64,000 bases of DNA from Branchinecta lynchi (lineage: Eukaryota > Arthropoda > Branchiopoda > Anostraca > Branchinectidae): positions 5,146,230 through 5,210,229 of the forward strand of contig JAKZAP010000012.1 of assembly GCA_023053575.1 (NCBI GenBank), given 5' to 3'. The position numbers were made by a program, and so were the translations under genes. This document shows positions 53,776-64,000 of the stretch, piece after piece. Below the pieces are notes generated by a model that searched no databases, was not told where the DNA came from, and saw only the letters and a list, made by a program, of their open reading frames with translations. Within the stretch, counting starts at the first letter, position 1. Each line of letters opens with the position of its first letter.

Positions 53776-54000
53776 CATACAAAATCTAAATATCGAATCT
53801 GCTTATTAGCGCGCGGTTCCCAATTTCGTATGGCAAATTCCGCGTTGCCGAATAAGCATATTCTCGCCGTTCTCCGAGGACTCCGGTTAAGGAGTCCCCA
53901 CATTTTTGTTTGTCCCGGCCACACACCGTAATCTCATCCCGGGCACTCACTTCCCGCGTTCCCCACGGACGGGGAATACTCCAATTATCATCACCATCAT

Positions 54001-55255
54001 AAACAAGACCAAAGGATTCGATGGGATCCCAAAAATTTAATCCTTGATCCAGACAATTAGGTCTTGTCTTCACCAGATCCAGTCTTCGCCAGACTCCTTG
54101 AACATGTTTACTATTAAAATTCAAAAACAGGTTAATCATCTGAGAAAAACAAGTTCAGTTATTGAATCAGCATGTGGGTTTACCCCTATAAGCCATCTCT
54201 GTTTTGACGAAAACCTCCTGCCACTTCTGCCAATTTCCCGGTTTCGGCCGAATTCCGGAACTACTTTTCCGGCGACAAAGGAAAGCTCAAAAACGAACTC
54301 AGCGTATCTTTTTTCCCCAATACTGAACATCTAATCAACTTCAAATAAAAATTCAATTTATAACAAATTTTCCGGCTCCAGCCGGATTCCCGTCGAACTA
54401 TATGTCCGGGTAAAAAATGATTATCATACACGGATTCACCATCTCTTTACCCCTAAACTGTATATCTAATCAACTACTAATAAAACTCTAACTTTTAACA
54501 ATTTTCGGTTTTGGCCGGATTCCGGGCGAACTACTTGTCTGGGTAGGAAATTGTTTTGACTTAAGTGTTCAGCATGTGTTCTTACCCCTAAATCGAACAT
54601 CTAATCAACTCCAAATACAACTTTTACTTTTAACAAACTTCCCGGTTTTGGCCGGATTCCGAGCGAACTACTTGTTCGGCGAGAAAATGGTTTTCACCAT
54701 AGTGTTCAGCATGGCATCTACCCCTAAATCGAACATCTAATCAACTTCAAATAAGACTGTTACTTTTAACAGACTTTCCGGTGTTGGCCAGATTCTGGAC
54801 TAACTACTTGTCCGGCGATAAAATGGTTTTCACCATAGTGTTTAGCATGTCTTCTTACCCCTAAATCGAACATCTAATCAACTTCAAATAAAACATTTAC
54901 TTTTAACAAACGTTCTGGTTTTGACCGGATTCCGGCCGAACTACTTTTCCGATGACAAAATGGTTTTGACCATCGTGTTCAACATGTCTTCTTACCCCAT
55001 AATCGACTATCACATTATCTGTTTAGAAATATTTAATTTGCCCCTTAATTTAAAACCCCTCCCCCACCCCTAAATGTAGGGCTAAATAGCCCATCTACGA
55101 ACTTGACCTTACTCTTGACCCAAAGAATCCTCACACCAAGTTTCATCAAAATATCTCATTCTCTTCTAGAGTTACAGCGCGCGCAGACGGACGGACGGAC
55201 AGTCGGACAGCTTTTGCGATGTCATAGGTATCCCTCCACTTACGTTTTGGGATCC
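54001..55255 (+). repeat. Family A, longest copy
   Basis: The left module starts at 54002 (AACAAGACCAAAGGATTCGA), followed by six to seven core units; in the later half the spacing of TACCCCTAAATCGAACATC is 137 bp (54582, 54719, 54856, 54993). The right module begins at about 55008 (GACTATCACATTATCTG) and ends CTTACGTTTTGGGATCC at 55255. The right module includes CAGACGGACGGACGGACAG. It has no protein-coding capacity. Confidence 0.93.
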
Positions 55256-55259
55256 AAAA

Positions 55260-55930
55260 AAGGACTCCCTTTCAGATTTAGAGGGGAATCAATTGTTGCT
55301 GGTGTTGGTGCAATGCAAAATTAACTATAACAATCCAAATAAACAAAAAAAAAAATAAAGTGGATCTAGACTAATTTCGTCAACTGCATATTTATTATAT
55401 TATGTTCTCGTTGTTTTCCGGACGCGGTCCGCGTAAGACGACTTCCTCTATGCTCGATGTTCCCTTCGATTCCCCGAGGAGTCCACGGGGAACGGCGAGA
55501 ACACGCCTTTAGCTGACCACGATTAGAAAGTTCGTATAAGAACGGCAAAATGCAGTGGCGACTCATTATCTGATTAAGTAGCTACTTCCGCTTATTGACT
55601 GTGGAATTAGTCTCCCGACGCCGCGCCGCCGAAAAGAACTCAGCGGGCCGCCGCCGAAAACTTTTGGCGGGCCGGCGCGTCACTGTTGGGGTTGGCGACG
55701 GCAGCCCGCCGGTATAGTTATGCCGCCGAATCTATTTAGATGATTCAGCGATTCAAGTTCTTTTCTATTTAGCTTTATCTTCCAAAGGCTCCAGCTTTTT
55801 GTCATCGTAAGAAGTAAGCAGAAAGAGTCATTGGTTGTCGCCTGGTTGTGGCGGCTGTGAGGGACTATTATTTGTTACCAAAAATTGTATATTATCTCCA
55901 GACAGCGTAGACAAAGGGACCAATATCGAC
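55260..55930. other. Intergenic stretch
   Basis: The part at about 55615-55730 is GC-rich with repeated GGGCCGCCGCCG and GGCGGGCCGGCG words. No gene is supported. Confidence 0.4.
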
Positions 55931-57560
55931 CGTACTTCTTGTCGGTCCGTCCCTCTGTCCAGAGTTTGCTAGTTCAGACACTTCCGGACAAGCTAGTACG
56001 GTGAAACTTGCCATTCTTTGCGGACAGTAACGCCATTTGACTGAACGTCCGAAAACGTTTTAATTGCTGGACATTCGTAATTCCCTAGAAATCACCTCGT
56101 GTTGGCCTACTGGGGATTCCCTATTTCACAAATTTAATTCATAGAAAAGCCGTAGGCAGCCGACATAGGTTAAAGAATTGTCTGCCACTTGCAATTAAAT
56201 TGTCACCTTTTGCTGCCTTGTAACTTGCAGCCTCTGACTAAAAACCGTACAGCGACAATCATGTCTCTTCGTCTGTCCCTTTTTCTCACTTTGCTAGTTT
56301 CGGCACTTCCATACAAGCTAGGACCATGAAATTTGGTATGCATAGAAAGGACCCGACAGATAATAAGCGAATCCTTATTTTTTGGATCCGACCAACCGTG
56401 TGGGGGGGGGATAGCAATTCTTGATCTTTACCCGCGTATATCGCGAACGGTAGGCCATGAAACCCCCTCCCCCCCACCCGAAACGTAAATAAATAATCCT
56501 TTGTCTAGGCTTTTCCCTCTTATGTCTTTTTTGTACTTTTTTGTCCGACCTGCAGGCACCCCCCCCCCCCCCCGAAATAAATTCCTGGATACGGGCCTGC
56601 TTTGATCCAACAGATATTCACACCACGTTTGGACGAAATAGACAGACTTTCGGAAGTCAGAGGACGAAATAAAACAGACTTTCAGAAGTCAGAGGTATCC
56701 AGTCACTGAAGTTTTGGGATTCCAAGAATCTAGAAAAAAAACTGTTCGTTTGAACATTCCAACGAACAACGAATGGGATTTTTTTTAAAATCCCACCAGA
56801 ATTAGTGAAGCGTCGATGCCACTGGCATGTCTGATGCTTTTAAGAAACACCAGGTTTATTTATTTTTGCCATTAAAATTGTACCTTACCTTACCTTACCT
56901 TACCTTATTCCACTATTGCGAGAGCTGTAGCAACTTTCGTTTTTGGCTTTCCGGCTTTCACCGTATTTTGTGGAGCTCATAACTGTGAATGAATCAAGTT
57001 CAAACTTCGCAAACTTGTGGGTTTGGGGTCTAGTTGTGCCTTTTGCGGCTCCCACCCCCACCCTCGCCCCCGTCCGGTTCAGGGGCAAATGGGCCCAGAT
57101 GCCCAGTGAATAATATTCATAGCTTGACCAGACCTAGATATAGGAGAATGAAATTCGTTGTACATGTAGACCCTAGGGCTGGAAAATTGCTTTTTTAATG
57201 TTGCACCTTCCCCACCCAGCCCGTGTATGGGCAACAGTTCGTTCGTTCGTTACCAGTGACAGGAATAAATAGGTATCAAGTTGAAACTTGGTAAGTATAT
57301 GAGCATTGGGTTTCTTTTTCCTGTTCGCGGGTTCAAAACCCCACCTCCACTTGGTTCAGGGGCAATTGGGCCCAGATTGCCCATTTTTTAATGTTTTCAA
57401 CTTGACAGTAACTGGAGATAAGGCGATGGAATTCTTTTGTGCTTTTGGATCATAGGGGCTGGGGATGCATACTTGGAGTTGGACAACCCCTACCCTCCCG
57501 TTCATGGGATAGTGGGCCCAATTTGCCCATGAGTTAAGTTTCTGACACGTGACCGGAGTC
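55930..57560 (+). repeat. Degenerate satellite-like region
   Basis: The GTCTGTCCCT...GCTAGTTTCGGCACTTCCA module occurs near 55945-55990 and 56270-56310. Further on, units with TTCAGGGGCAATTGGGCCCA and GCCCAGATTGCCCA words appear near 57075, 57355 and 57510. A (CTTAC)n microsatellite lies at 56881-56907, and G or C runs at 56402-56410 and 56560-56574. No gene is supported. Confidence 0.5.
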
Positions 57561-57564
57561 AAAC

Positions 57565-58360
57565 TCTAAGCTGGTATAGTCGAGGATATTTAGGTCTAGA
57601 TATGCAATTTATTTAATAAGACCACGCAGATAAGATTGTCTTTAATAAGACAAACTGGACGGCTTTGTCATATCATCGATGATACACCGTAATGAAGTTG
57701 TGACAAAGGGGTATAAGGCTGGTAATGAGAACCTTGCGAATGGAAAAGAGGTTTAAAGGGTTGGACTGGCTATAGCACAACATTCAGTGTGGAAATTGAA
57801 ACCGTTCTTGCAAGATCTTGAAGAACTTCGTTGGATTTCTAAATGCGGTTTGTTTATATTAAAAGCTCTTAAACTAGGATGATTGCAAAATATGTTACTT
57901 CAATATTTTTGTTGGTTATTGGGGATGTGAGATTTCTTGGATCTAACGCTGTTTGTTTAGAAGATGTGACGAAGAATTTAGCTTCACACTCCACGTCTGA
58001 GCGCTTGCGCACTTCTTCAGAAAAATAGACTGTTTTTCATAAAGAAACGAACGGTTTTAAGAGAAAATCGACTGTTTTTTAAGAAAAATTTACTTCTTCC
58101 GAAATATTAGGCAGACTGTATCTGTATCTCAGGTTCAATTACTGACATTATTATTTCTACAAAATAAAAATGTGCACAATCTGGCGAGCACGGTTCTATC
58201 TGGTAGTTATCATGTTTTGAACGAAGTCTGGTAGTTATCGTGTTCCGAAGAAAAATCAACTTCTTCTGTGATATTGGGGAGATTCCCCCCCCCCCTTCCC
58301 CTGCCGTTACCCCAAGTGATGTACAACTCGTTATAAAAATTCAGTTCGTTATGTTACTGT
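57565..58360. other. Intergenic stretch
   Basis: Short local repeats GAAAAATAGACTG / GAAAAATCGACTG occur near 58020-58100. No gene. Confidence 0.4.
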
Positions 58361-58361
58361 G

Positions 58362-58664
58362 AGCGTGTTCCACCTTTCTAACAATAGTTACTATTAGTTA
58401 CTATTTCCGTTCTATCCTCACGAAAAGCTACTATGCTGACCGTTCCAACCTTGTCGGAATAGTAACTAATAGTTACTATTTGCTTACCATGTTCGGGACC
58501 GTAGTAAGCGTAGTAACTACGCATTTCTGAAACGTGATTGGTCGGATTCACCCGTGGCGTGAGATCCTGCTGGAAAATAGAAAAATCGTTCCAGCCTTGA
58601 CGGCAAAAAGCCAGAATTCGTGACGTCATGCGTAGTAACTACGGTAACGAGGATGGAACACGCT
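58362..58664. mobile_element. MITE with TAGTAACTA-rich termini (303 bp)
   Basis: The left end AGCGTGTTCCACCTTTC and the right end GAGGATGGAACACGCT are inverted, and the similarity extends about 32 bp with roughly three quarters identity. Several TAGTAACTA/TAGTTACTA words occur inside. A target duplication is not clear. A family member may be recognisable elsewhere in the genome. Confidence 0.7.
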
Positions 58665-58839
58665 ATGTTTATCCTTCAAATGTTATTTCCCGTGACTTGT
58701 GTCCCGTGAACTTTCGAAATAAAGATGCCTCTGATGGAAGGAGTCGGATCCCTGTAACACAGGTTCATTTGCTGACACGACAAAATAAAGCAAGAGCTAC
58801 GAGCTCATGTGGCACTTGTTACGAGTAGGTGGTGTCAGA

Positions 58840-60260
58840 AACAAGAAAGTAAATCTGAGCAATTTTCCGGGAATTCCGATAAAAGTCCCCACCGTGCTCG
58901 AATCCAGTCCAGACCCTAAAATGTGTCATCTAAGGCATACGATCTCTCTACTTTCCAGGTTTCATTCAAGTGACTTCACTCGTTTTACCCCTATGCGAGA
59001 CACAACATTTCCGGGACTTCCCCTCTAACTTCCTCCACTGTGACCGAATACGACTCGGACACATAAACTTCTCATCCAACATCTCCTCTTTCGGTCCATC
59101 TAGTTTAACTGGAAATCGGAGCATATCTGCAATTTTCCTGTTCCCGCTTCATTCTCCTCCTACCTTGGTCGGATCCGGTTCGGACGCCAAATGACAAATC
59201 TAGGTCGCATAAACTTGGTACTGTCCAACTTGCATCCCATCCGTTTGGTTTTGTTCATTTCACAAAGTTTCTCGACACCCCCCCTGACCCAACTCCCCCA
59301 ACCATGGCCGCATGGGTTCGTACATATAGCTTTACATATCTAGGTCATCAGTTCTTATTACCCATAAAGTTTCACTTGAATCGGACCATTTCTTCGCAAC
59401 ATACGGAAGTCAGTAATTTCCGGTTTCCCCCCACCCTCAACTCCCCGAAAAATGGTCTACTCCAGAAAAGGCAGTCTTCCTAGGGCATTGTATCGGGTCC
59501 TTAGGTCTAATTCGTCGGGCCACTAGCATGCCTACCAAGTTTCATCGTCATTAGCACATCTGGAAGTAGCCTATCCTATCTCATGATCCCCGGAATTCCG
59601 GGAAACCCCCTCTAAATCCCCCAAAAGAGCCCCGACATGATCTGGTTCTGTCAAGAACGTATCTAGTGCTTATGCTTGTTCATCCCACCAAATTCCATCC
59701 CGATCCTTCGAAACTAAGCGTTTCACAAAAATTCCGGTGCCTTCCAACTCCCCTCCCCAAGTTTTAGATCGGGTCAGGACTTGACATGGAACATCAGACA
59801 CAATAGCTCTTTCCACTTGCCAAGTTTCATTCAAGTTTTAAATGTGACTAGATTCCGGATTACGCATCCTCCACTCCCTCCGCGATGTTCGGATCGTGCA
59901 AACGTCTACAAGTCGACCGATTTGGATCCCTCATGTTTCTGCCGAGTGTCATCATCCTATTACATCAGGATGTACCGAACTCGCTGGATCACCAGAAACC
60001 CCCCTCCTCCAGCTCCCCCACAGTGCCCGAATCCGGTTCGGTTATGTCGATGATGTATCTAGGACTTGTGCTTGTTCTTCCCACCCAGATTCATCCCGAT
60101 CCCTCACCTCTAAGCGTTTCCCAAGATTCCGGCTCACCTCTAACTACCCCCGAAGTCACCGGATCCAGTTCGGATTTGGAGTGGGTCGTCTGAGACACAA
60201 GGTCTTTCCAAATATCAAGTTTTATTAAGATCCGATCACCCGTTCAAAAGTTATAAATAC
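58840..60260 (-). repeat. Degenerate satellite, inverted relative to 14 kb
   Basis: Words CCAGGTTTCATTCAAGT, CCAAGTTTCATCGTCATT, CCAAATTCCATCCCGAT, CCAAGTTTCATTCAAG and CAGATTCATCCCGATCC recur at irregular 120-190-bp spacing, each preceded by CCC/TCC-rich GAATCCGGTTCGG-like segments. This is the complement of the GAAACTT family at 14095-15085. The plus-strand open frames here are products of the repeat. Confidence 0.6.
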
Positions 60261-60477
60261 TCAAGTTTATGGATTCTCATTCCCTCCACTCCCCCCACGA
60301 TGCTTGGACCGCCGAAATGACTATAGGTCTAACATTTCTTCATCGCCCAGGAAAACAAATTAGGAGGCCAAACGAGTTACAAATTGTCTATTGCATGTTA
60401 TACTTTTTGGACGAGCACCCCCTTTTCGGCCTCTCCACCACTTGGATGTTAGTAAAAGACTTCTAGTAATCTTCTTC

Positions 60478-60752
60478 TTGTTCTTCCTTTAGTACTGATG
60501 CGATAGCTGAACGACATCTACAGGCTAACAAATTGTGGCTATCTGCGCAAAGAGAGGAGGATTTGGAAGTAGTCAATTGTCTTCGTTCGAACTTCATATT
60601 TCCTATCTCGTGGAAAACTCCGACTAGCCTACGTGATGAATCCAGTTCGATTCAGTTGATTTTAATTTCAACATTCCTTAAAGTTCGATGGGCACATCAA
60701 ACTACCCCAATCCCACTCTGTAACAACCTAGGAACAATGCTTACCCCCTAGA
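60478..60752 (+). CDS. Candidate terminal exon upstream of the 415-bp repeat
   Basis: A pyrimidine-rich acceptor CTTCTTGTTCTTCCTTTAG at about 60501 precedes a frame encoding DAIAERHLQANKLWLSAQRE, EDLEVVNCLRSNF and, after less convincing residues, VRWAHQTTPIPLCNNLG to a TAG stop. The last part lies in the repeated sequence whose partner copy near 48 kb keeps the same residues and stop. It could be the end of an unrecognised mobile element ORF or a duplicated gene. Confidence 0.3.
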
Positions 60753-61093
60753 TCAGCAGCTTTTTCAACAGTTTCCTCTCTGTGATATTTCAAAGCGTAA
60801 TTTTTTGGGCCAGTATATGCTCAATTTACTAGCTTGGACAAAGATAAAAGTGATGTTTCTTATAATACGTAGTAGATCTTTATTGTATGCATAAATCAGC
60901 TTGTATAATTTTGATTTGAATTGGTTATTTGTTTTTGAATGATTTTTGTAGCTATTTTATTTTTTATAAGCTTATTGCATATTCTGGTATATTTTATAAA
61001 GCAAGCTAATCAAGCTTCACAACACTATTCCACAAAGCAAAACTTTTAACAGGCACTTTAAGCCATGGAACTTCTGATGAAACACTAGAACAA
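60679..61093 (+). repeat. 415-bp repeat, copy B
   Basis: Inverted partner of 47694-48108. Shared words include CACTCTGTAACAACCTAGGA, CTAGATCAGCAGC, AAGCTTATTGCATATTCTGG and TAAGCCATGGAACTTCTGAT. Downstream to about 61210 a further open frame (SHGTSDETLEQNRQFFRRPA, LDILWPSPKPYLKSDAEVFP) continues beyond the shared part. Confidence 0.88.
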
Positions 61094-61479
61094 AACCGTC
61101 AATTTTTCCGCCGTCCCGCTGAAAGCACAATTAGAAGACTAGACATTCTTTGGCCAAGTCCAAAGCCTTACTTGAAATCTGATGCTGAAGTGTTTCCGAG
61201 GTCAAAAACTTAAAAAAGTCCTTCACGTGTGCTGAAATAAGCTTTTTACTTGGATAGTCTTCGTGATAATCATAAAAAGAAGTACAGCATACTTCTAACC
61301 TTGTAATTTGGAATCGAACGATATGCTACACACTCTGCTATTGGGGGTGGTGTGTGCAATTTTTTTTTTTTTATACAGATTTTTTTGGTGGGTATTGGGG
61401 TACCCCTAGCGGTTTCAGATTTCATACCAGCCAGGCGGGGGTGGGTGGGTCTTTTTTCCGAAAAAGGCCAGATTTTAGG

Positions 61480-61800
61480 CTAGGGGTCCTCAGATTTCAT
61501 ACCAGTCCCCTCCTGGCTAATGTGATAGTCGATTATGTTGTAAGAAGACATGATGAACACGATGGAGAAAAACCATTTTGTCTCCGGACAAGTAGTTCGC
61601 CTGGAATCCGGCCAAAACCGGAAAGTTTGTTAAAAGTAAAAGTTTTATTTGAAGTTGATTAGATGTTCGATTTAGGGTTAGGAAGACATGCTGAAGACGA
61701 TGGTGAAAAAATTTTCTTGACGGACAAGTAGTTCGCCCGGAATCCAGCCCAAACCGGAAAATTGTTAGAAGTTCAAGTTTTATTTCTAGTTGATTAGATA
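61480..61800 (-). repeat. Family A core array, inverted
   Basis: Two to three units (ACAAGTAGTTCGCCTGGAAT, GTTTTATTTGAAGTTGATTA, GGACAAGTAGTTCGCCCGG). It is preceded by the GGTCCTCAGATTTCATACCA segment that also flanks the array at 53.19 kb. Confidence 0.88.
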
Positions 61801-61808
61801 ACCGATTA

Positions 61809-62400
61809 ACTCACGGACCCATGTCGGTGTAGACTAGGGAACCGGAAGTGAATATTTTTGACTCACGGAACACAGCTCCTGCGGGCTGGGGTTCCGGTAG
61901 TGCCAAAAATTAAAATTACAAACTCACGGACGCGTGTCAATATGGCCTTTGAGTCCGGTACAGCTCACTGAATCCAGTTCAAAACCTTATTTTTGTTTGC
62001 CCTACCGGAACCTCAGCCCGCAGAAGTTGGGTTCCGTTAGTTAAAAATATTTGCTTCCGGTTTCCTAGTCTGCACTGACATGGGTACGGGAGTCCAATTT
62101 TTGTTTTCGTGTCTACCGGAACCCTAGCCCATGGCCATCTGTGTCCGTGAGCTGGTCATTTTCAAGCAAATAGTAGTTGCTACCGGTACCTGAGCTCTCA
62201 ATATATGGGTTCCGGTAGTGGATTTTTTTCAATATTATTTTCTCTAAGTCAGTGAAAATCCCGGCATCACATACAAGTTTCCGTTAGTTAATGACGTCAG
62301 ATCCCGGAATCGCAGCTCATATGGTTTCGTTTCCGTGAGAACTACCGGTTCCCTAGCCCGTAGGACATAAAGTACGACTCCCGGTTCCCTAGACAGTGCC
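61809..62400. repeat. Cluster of inverted about 92-bp units
   Basis: The left arm 61809-61900 and right arm 62002-62093 are inverted copies, about 85% by eye (GACCCATGTCGGTG, ACTAGGGAACCGGAAGTG and GGTTCCGGTAG in one; their complements in the other). Further half-units with CTACCGGAACCCTAGCCC, GGGTTCCGGTAGTGG and ACCGGTTCCCTAGCCCGT alternate up to about 62400. No ORF. Confidence 0.85.
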
Positions 62401-62695
62401 TTCTTTTTTCGCCGGACAAGTAGTTCTTGAGTTCGGCCGAAACCGGGAAGTTGGCAGAAGCGGCAAGAACTTTTCGTCAAAACAGATACGACAGGGGTAT
62501 ATACACATGCTGAATCCATATCTGAACTTGGTTTTCTCAGATAATTAGCTATTTGGCCTTAATCTGTTTTTGAATTTTAATTGCAACAATGTTCACGGAG
62601 TCTGGCGGTGACTGGATCTGCCTAAGACAAGACCCAGTTGTCTGGATCAGATTTTGAATTTTTGGGATCCCATCGGAACCTTTGGTCTTGTTGAA
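62400..62695 (-). repeat. Family A left module with first core unit, inverted
   Basis: Starts at a TTTTTTCGCCGGACAAGTAG segment and ends CATCGGAACCTTTGGTCTTG at about 62690. Confidence 0.9.
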
Positions 62696-62959
62696 AAAGA
62701 GTTTCCATGGAAGTAAGAGCTTGAAGGCTTGAACGTTTAACACAAAAACAAAGTCTCGAACTCTATTGGTCGATTATGACGCGTATTCGAAAACCAACCA
62801 ATAGGAAGCATTATTCGTTTTTGTAGTGAAAGTTTCAAGCCTTCAAACTCTCATTTCTGATAAAACTTTTCTGTAAAGCTGTGAATATACAATTAAGAAA
62901 AAACTTGGAATCGTTTCCAGCTATTTACTGGCTTATAATAGTAGTTAAACATGGATAAG

Positions 62960-63165
62960 TTGGTCAGATAAAAATCAGGTTTTCCTGGATGGATTGCCAG
63001 GGAATTTGCGTAATTTTGAAATTACTAGTGTAGCTGAACGGCAGCTAATTCAAATTTTGACATGTGGCTTGACTGGGCTTGACCTAACCAATAGAAGCAA
63101 CAGGAAGGCGGAAAAGGAGCTGCAGAACGGTGGAACCCAACGCCATATTTTGAAGGAAGGAAGGT
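62960..63165 (+). CDS. Hypothetical exon
   Basis: The frame encodes NQVFLDGLPGNLRNFEITSV, AERQLIQILTCGLTGLDLTN and RSNRKAEKELQNGGTQRHIL. It ends near a possible donor GAAG|GTTTGT at about 63162. Composition and hydrophobic periodicity look protein-like. A following exon could begin after GCATGCTGCAG near 63209. No family is recognised. Confidence 0.35.
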
Positions 63166-63169
63166 TTGT

Positions 63170-64000
63170 TATATTTCTATCTGAGCCTCGTTTTTGTTGC
63201 ATGCTGCAGGTCCACTTCTCGGCCGATTCCGGACTTTTCTTTCTACATCCGTTTTTGCGCTGCAGTGCTTCCGAGGAAGACGGCAGTGCTTCTCAAGAAT
63301 CAGGGACTTGCTCACTGACCAAGTCCGTGCTTCCCTGCAAGGTGTTGCAGCGCTCCAGCTTCATCCAAGAAGAAAGTGAAAAAAAAAATGCATATAGCAG
63401 CGATTCACCAGAGAGATGCGCCAGCGCTATTGCAACACAAATGAGGCTCTGAAATAGGGAGAGATCTAAGACTGTGAACTTTGTGAAGGAAGTGTCTCAT
63501 TCAAATTGAAACTATAGTTGAAGTATTTGATAAAACCGAAAAGAAGAGAGTCGGAAGGCCTCTGTTAGCAGGGACAACTTTAATCCCTTGGATTGGAGGT
63601 AATTTTCCTCTGATGCCTGTCTAAATTTGACTAAAATGGGAGAATATTCCTGCTGCGGCCTTCCCGCTTTCTGATACTGATCCGTCCGTATATATGAATT
63701 TCCAACCAGAATATAAATTAATTTTATACAATGTCAGTTGTCATAGTACCAAAAGGTTTGTTTCACTCTTGGATGAATGTAACCCTTCCAGAGTTGTTTT
63801 AATGATCTCTTCGAACTTCCTTGTCGATGTCCCTGTTCGGATGGGTGCTTTACAATAATTTCTTGCCAATTTATGCCGATTTTTCCAAACATTGAACAGA
63901 GGTTTACAACCGAAGGTTGACCTGCACAGTGCCAATTTGTGGAAGCTAACTCTCTGGTCTTGCCAATATCTTCTTTAAGAGGGTGGTCCGTAACACCTTG
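63170..64000. other. Window end, unassigned
   Basis: Two overlapping plus frames (63194-63452) and a minus frame (63741-63935) are open, but no domain or consistent exon structure can be supported. Confidence 0.35.

Noticed and set aside
54001..55255. Family A as a simple TIR transposon using GGGATCCC ends
   Set aside because: The conserved left module extends upstream of its GGGATCCC (ACAAGACCAAAGG), so this palindrome is not the true left terminus, and no target duplication was found.
58968..60228. Several plus-strand ORFs of 70-110 codons
   Set aside because: They lie in the degenerate satellite; Pro/Ser/Arg-rich translations repeat with the satellite unit.

Overview
The window looks like about 64 kb of nuclear DNA from an invertebrate metazoan. 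It is gene-poor, has spliceosomal-type GT/AG boundaries, and carries many animal transposon families (CR1-like, RTE-like and I-like non-LTR elements, a Penelope-like element, hAT and probable PIF/Harbinger MITEs). It holds fragments of gene families that are expanded in cnidarians, molluscs and fishes: a KMT5A-like SET protein fused to a tyrosine-recombinase-like region, a G2E3-like HECT ligase and a P2X7-C-terminal-like protein. I cannot name the species. I see no bacterial operons, rRNA or CRISPR. All homology calls come from recognised motifs, not from searches.

Layout. 0-1.6 kb: minisatellites. 1.8-5.5 kb (minus): the most interesting locus, a broken chimeric gene reading zinc finger, Ser/Pro/Gln repeats, recombinase core-binding-like helices, recombinase catalytic-like domain, intron, linker, SET domain and a basic three-repeat tail, flanked by copies of a GGGGGCAGGCAGG minisatellite. 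7.7-9.9 kb (minus): an unknown zinc-finger-like ORF, another orphan ORF and the C-terminal end of a Penelope-like element. 11.6-13.3 kb (minus): a decayed CR1-like element with a CCCH-finger ORF1. 14-17 kb: degenerate satellite and a hAT-like MITE. 20-21.5 kb: a tRNA-Ser pseudogene, a 57-bp direct repeat and a HECT-ligase pseudogene. 23.6-28.9 kb: non-LTR fragments, tandemly duplicated terminal exons and a snap-back repeat. 29-36 kb: mostly non-coding and interspersed repeats. 36-42.5 kb: three candidate gene fragments. 44-47 kb: an almost perfect palindromic MITE, a tandem segmental duplication and an internally deleted hAT element with clear target-site duplication. 47.7-61 kb: a 415-bp inverted repeat pair enclosing I-like and RTE-like elements, the longest copy of the local repeat family and a satellite. 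61.8-62.4 kb: a cluster of inverted units.

The dominant repeat, called family A here, has a left module starting ACAAGACCAAAGG, a variable array of a roughly 137-bp unit, and a right module with a GACAGACGGACAGACA-like stretch ending near GGGATCCC. At least 16 complete or partial copies in both orientations dominate the intergenic DNA. One was split by a younger MITE.

Almost every coding region is broken by frameshifts or stops. Most of this is probably pseudogenisation of mobile or multicopy genes, but uncorrected sequencing indels could add to it. No complete, clearly functional gene can be demonstrated here.
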